Source: Bradyrhizobium liaoningense (GTDB lineage Bacteria > Pseudomonadota > Alphaproteobacteria > Rhizobiales > Xanthobacteraceae). From it: 64,000 nt of DNA. Shown in pieces: positions 61,361 to 64,000 of this stretch. Position 1 is the first letter of the stretch. The number at the start of each line of letters is the position of its first letter. The translations under genes and the position numbers were made by a program. The stretch is taken from NCBI RefSeq assembly GCF_018130825.1, contig NZ_JAFCJS010000013.1, positions 62,001-126,000 of the forward strand, written 5' to 3'. Below the pieces are notes generated by a model. The model had not been told where the DNA came from. It did no database searches and saw only the letters and a list, made by a program, of their open reading frames with translations.

Positions 61361-64000
61361 TTAGCTGCCCGTCTGCGGAGCCGGCGGCGGTGCGACCTGC
61401 CGCCGGAACAGGATGCGCTGGTAGAGCCAGCCGATCGCGACCAGCACGATGCCGAGGCACATGAACGACAGCGCGCGATAAACGCCTGTCAGCGTCGACA
61501 TGTCGATGACGAAGGCCTTCAGGATCGTCAGCGCGATGACGGCGGCGGACGCCAGCCGTGCCCGTTCCGAGTTGACGAGAATGCCGACCCCGAGCAGCAC
61601 CACGCCGAAGGCGAGCCAGCCGATCGAATAGGTGTATTGCTCGGCCCCGGTGGTCGGACCGCTGGAGAGGATCGGGCCGTGATAGAAGCGGCGGATCTCC
61701 AGCGTCACATAGGCGAGTGCGAACACCAGTGCGCCGCCGGCGATGCTGTTGGCGTAGACCTTGCCGCGCTCGCCGACCACCGCGTAGGACAATAGCAGCA
61801 TCAGCACCGCCGGCAGCGCATAGCCGAGCAGCAGCAGGTTGAACACCGCGCCGCCGACGTCGATGCGCCAGATCAGCGGGTTCTCCAGGATGAAGAGGCC
61901 GAAAACGCTGATGAGGCCGGCGATCGCGGTCAATACGACCGCGCCGACATTGTGGACGATGCTGCGGCTGCGCAGCCGCAGGCGTTCCAGTCCGATCGCC
62001 ATGGCGAGCGCGACGCAGACCTGCAGCGCGCATTCGAGTAGCGAGGGCGCCGAGGTCATCTGGCCGCCGGTGGCAAAATGACGGATCTCCACGAAGGCGA
62101 GCAGCGCGGTGAACAGGATCGCGGCCGCCTCGACGACGCGCAAGGGGACATCGTCGCCGCGGCGTCTCAGGAAGATGCTCGCGCCCCAGAACGAGGCGGC
62201 TGGCAGGCCGTAGCCCCACAGCAGCCAGTTGAAGATCGGCGTCGTGCCGACCGCATCGCCGACGATGCGCGGATCATAGACGATGCGCGCGGTGACGATC
62301 GCGGCGAAGATCGCCGCTAACCGGCGCAGCACCGGAATCGGCCGCTGCAACGAGATCCAGGCGGTGCCGAGCGACATCAGCGCGAGCGCAATGGTGAGCC
62401 AGCCCTTCTCCAGCGCGAAGGTCAGCGCCAGCGCCAGCGCGCCGAGTGTACCGGTTGCGAACAATGCGATCGAGGTGGCAACACCCGGTCGTTCTTCGCG
62501 ACGCATCAGCGCTTCGGTCGCAGCACCGAAGGCTGCGGCGAGCAGAACGGCGAGGATCGCGAACGGGATCGAACGGTCGAGATGGGCGATGCGCGCATAA
62601 AGCGCGACCAGGATCGCGATCGGCGTGGCGACGCCCGCCGCTGACCACACCACGGGAATGATCGCCGAGTTCGAGCGGCCCTGCGCGAAGAAGCCCGCGA
62701 CGCCGAAGCCGGCGGCGAAGATCGCGGCCATCACCAGATGCAGCGTCACCGAGCTGTCGGTCGCGACAGGGCCGACGCCGGGCATCGGGCCACCCGGCAG
62801 CACCAGCATATCGGGGTTGGCGCGCACCGCCCATTCGGCGAATACGATGAAGACGGTCGCAGCAGCAGCGCCCAGCGTGCCGGTCGCCGCAGGCGCGCGC
62901 CAGGCGACGAACAGCGTGCCGCCGACCAGCAGCGTGAAGGCGATCAGCGCGAGATCGGCATGCGCGCTCGACAGCACGACCAGCATCGCACCGAACAGAT
63001 AGGCGCCGAGCGCGCCGGACGAGACCGGCTCGATCTCGCCGTCCTCGATGGTCGGGCCGAACATGAAGCCGCAGACCACGAGCAGCGCGGCGAGCACGAA
63101 GCCGGCGATGACATGGAAGGCGTGCGGCGCGACCTGCACCTGTTCGGTATCGAGCCCCGGGAAGATCCAGAGCACCGCGAATGCGATCGTCGTGACGGCC
63201 AGCCAGCGCCACAGCCGGATACGCGCTAGGCCAAAACTCGCGGCAGTGACGATGGCGAGATAGATGTAGAGCGCCCAATAGTCCGGCTTGCCGCTGGAGA
63301 CGAGGATCGGCGTCACGAAGGCGCCGACCACGCCGAGGCCGGCGAGCGCGGGCCCGTGCAGCAGCGCGGCGGCGAGCGTGCCCATGGCAACGATGCCGAG
63401 CAGCACGAAGGCGGTTGCCGGCACGAGGAAGCCGTAGAGCGCATAGGCCGCGTAGATGGTGGCGAACGCCACCGCCGTACCGGCCGCGGTGAGGATCGCG
63501 GGAATGTTGGCGATCGGCAGCGCCTGGATGGTGGAGATGCTCTCCTTGCGCCGCGTCCATTCGCCGGCACCGAGCAGCGCTGCCGCGAACAGGCCGCCGA
63601 GGAAGACGCGCACGCCGGGGCCGACGAGGCCGGCCTCGATCGAATAACGCACCATGAAGAAGCCGCCGAGCGCGAGCGCAAGGCCGCCGATCCACACCAC
63701 CCAGCGCGTGCCGAGACGCTCCTCGAAGCCGGGCGCGGGCGCGGCCTCCGGCACCGGAGGCGGCGCATCAGTGCCCGTGCTCGGTTCGAGCGGGGGCGGT
63801 GAAACCTCTTCGGTGACGAGCGGAGGCGGCGTCGTTTCCGCTTCCGGCGCAAGCGGCGGCGGCTCGGCGGCGGGCGTTGCGGGCGCTTCGGCCTGCACCT
63901 GCGCGGGCATCAGCGGCGGCGGCTGCACGACAGGCCGCTGCGCGTAAAACTTCTCTTCGAGCAAGTTCAGCCGACGGCGCAGCTCGGCCGCCTGGCTGGA
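61361..64000 (-). CDS. DUF2339 multi-spanning membrane protein (5' end outside window)
   Basis: The frame is open to the window edge, giving at least 880 residues. From the N-terminal side it has a coiled stretch (AAELRRRLNLLEEKF), a Pro/Ala-rich region and then more than twenty hydrophobic segments, as in the DUF2339 family of large predicted membrane proteins. The C-terminus is RQVAPPPAPQTGS. Function is unknown. The true start lies beyond 64000. Some members sit near envelope genes, but no such link is visible here. Confidence 0.8.
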   Translation of the reverse strand, partial: SSQAAELRRRLNLLEEKFYAQRPVVQPPPLMPAQVQAEAPATPAAEPPPLAPEAETTPPPLVTEEVSPPPLEPSTGTDAPPPVPEAAPAPGFEERLGTRWVVWIGGLALALGGFFMVRYSIEAGLVGPGVRVFLGGLFAAALLGAGEWTRRKESISTIQALPIANIPAILTAAGTAVAFATIYAAYALYGFLVPATAFVLLGIVAMGTLAAALLHGPALAGLGVVGAFVTPILVSSGKPDYWALYIYLAIVTAASFGLARIRLWRWLAVTTIAFAVLWIFPGLDTEQVQVAPHAFHVIAGFVLAALLVVCGFMFGPTIEDGEIEPVSSGALGAYLFGAMLVVLSSAHADLALIAFTLLVGGTLFVAWRAPAATGTLGAAAATVFIVFAEWAVRANPDMLVLPGGPMPGVGPVATDSSVTLHLVMAAIFAAGFGVAGFFAQGRSNSAIIPVVWSAAGVATPIAILVALYARIAHLDRSIPFAILAVLLAAAFGAATEALMRREERPGVATSIALFATGTLGALALALTFALEKGWLTIALALMSLGTAWISLQRPIPVLRRLAAIFAAIVTARIVYDPRIVGDAVGTTPIFNWLLWGYGLPAASFWGASIFLRRRGDDVPLRVVEAAAILFTALLAFVEIRHFATGGQMTSAPSLLECALQVCVALAMAIGLERLRLRSRSIVHNVGAVVLTAIAGLISVFGLFILENPLIWRIDVGGAVFNLLLLGYALPAVLMLLLSYAVVGERGKVYANSIAGGALVFALAYVTLEIRRFYHGPILSSGPTTGAEQYTYSIGWLAFGVVLLGVGILVNSERARLASAAVIALTILKAFVIDMSTLTGVYRALSFMCLGIVLVAIGWLYQRILFRRQVAPPPAPQTGS

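Overview
This 64-kb window is chromosomal DNA from a high-GC alphaproteobacterium, most likely Bradyrhizobium or a close relative in the Nitrobacteraceae (inference). The reasons are a CcrM-type GANTC methyltransferase, separate GlyQ and GlyS subunits, an ispB / DUF2007 / methyltransferase / S49 peptidase / glyQS block, alphaproteobacterial methyl-accepting chemotaxis proteins (MCPs), a GTTC-N7-GTTC LexA box and several intergenic palindromic repeat families. No rRNA, tRNA, insertion sequence, prophage or CRISPR array was recognised.

Layout. Positions 1-8.5 kb hold small-molecule enzymes (thioesterase, FAD monooxygenase, two glutathione S-transferases, a LysR/SnoaL divergent pair), a DUF1127 protein and a first MCP. 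Positions 8.7-15 kb hold ccrM, the zinc protease ypfJ, moaB, a MarR-GNAT fusion with a strong operator, a short glycosyltransferase and an RMD1/DUF155 protein. Positions 15.2-21.6 kb hold xfp-ackA (phosphoketolase plus acetate kinase), a radical SAM gene under an apparent SOS promoter, a VOC protein and rnhB. Positions 21.8-29 kb hold a GT39-like membrane protein, a family-4-like uracil-DNA glycosylase, ETF-ubiquinone oxidoreductase, a TPR protein and ispE. Positions 29.1-32.5 kb hold a minus-strand run of HxlR regulator, beta-ketoacyl synthase, LysE exporter and alpha/beta hydrolase. Positions 32.9-43.8 kb hold the block from ispB to glyQS, small membrane proteins including an unlisted 33-residue one, and ppdK with a histone-H1-like tail. 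Positions 44.2-49.6 kb hold a SleB-type hydrolase and the nadABC operon with a paired operator. Positions 49.8-53.2 kb hold an MFS carrier, a YhdH-like reductase and two small proteins. Positions 53.4-61.3 kb are four tandem MCP genes, and the window ends inside a DUF2339 membrane protein.

Two themes stand out. First, the gaps are rich in palindromic repeats. The CGTAGGGTGGG family alone occurs at least eight times, mostly between convergent genes, and it supplies the stop codons of two genes (lysR and ackA). Second, several genes have readable control sites: a LexA box over what looks like a leaderless promoter, a FixK/FNR-like box before xfp, a 40-bp dyad before the MarR fusion, a 7-3-7 dyad before the HxlR gene, and two dyads 74 bp apart before nadA. 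Most genes are ordinary core metabolism. No wholly new system is demonstrated; the best leads are the SOS-linked radical SAM gene, the HxlR-KAS-LysE-hydrolase run, the cysteine-poor uracil-DNA glycosylase and the MCP array.
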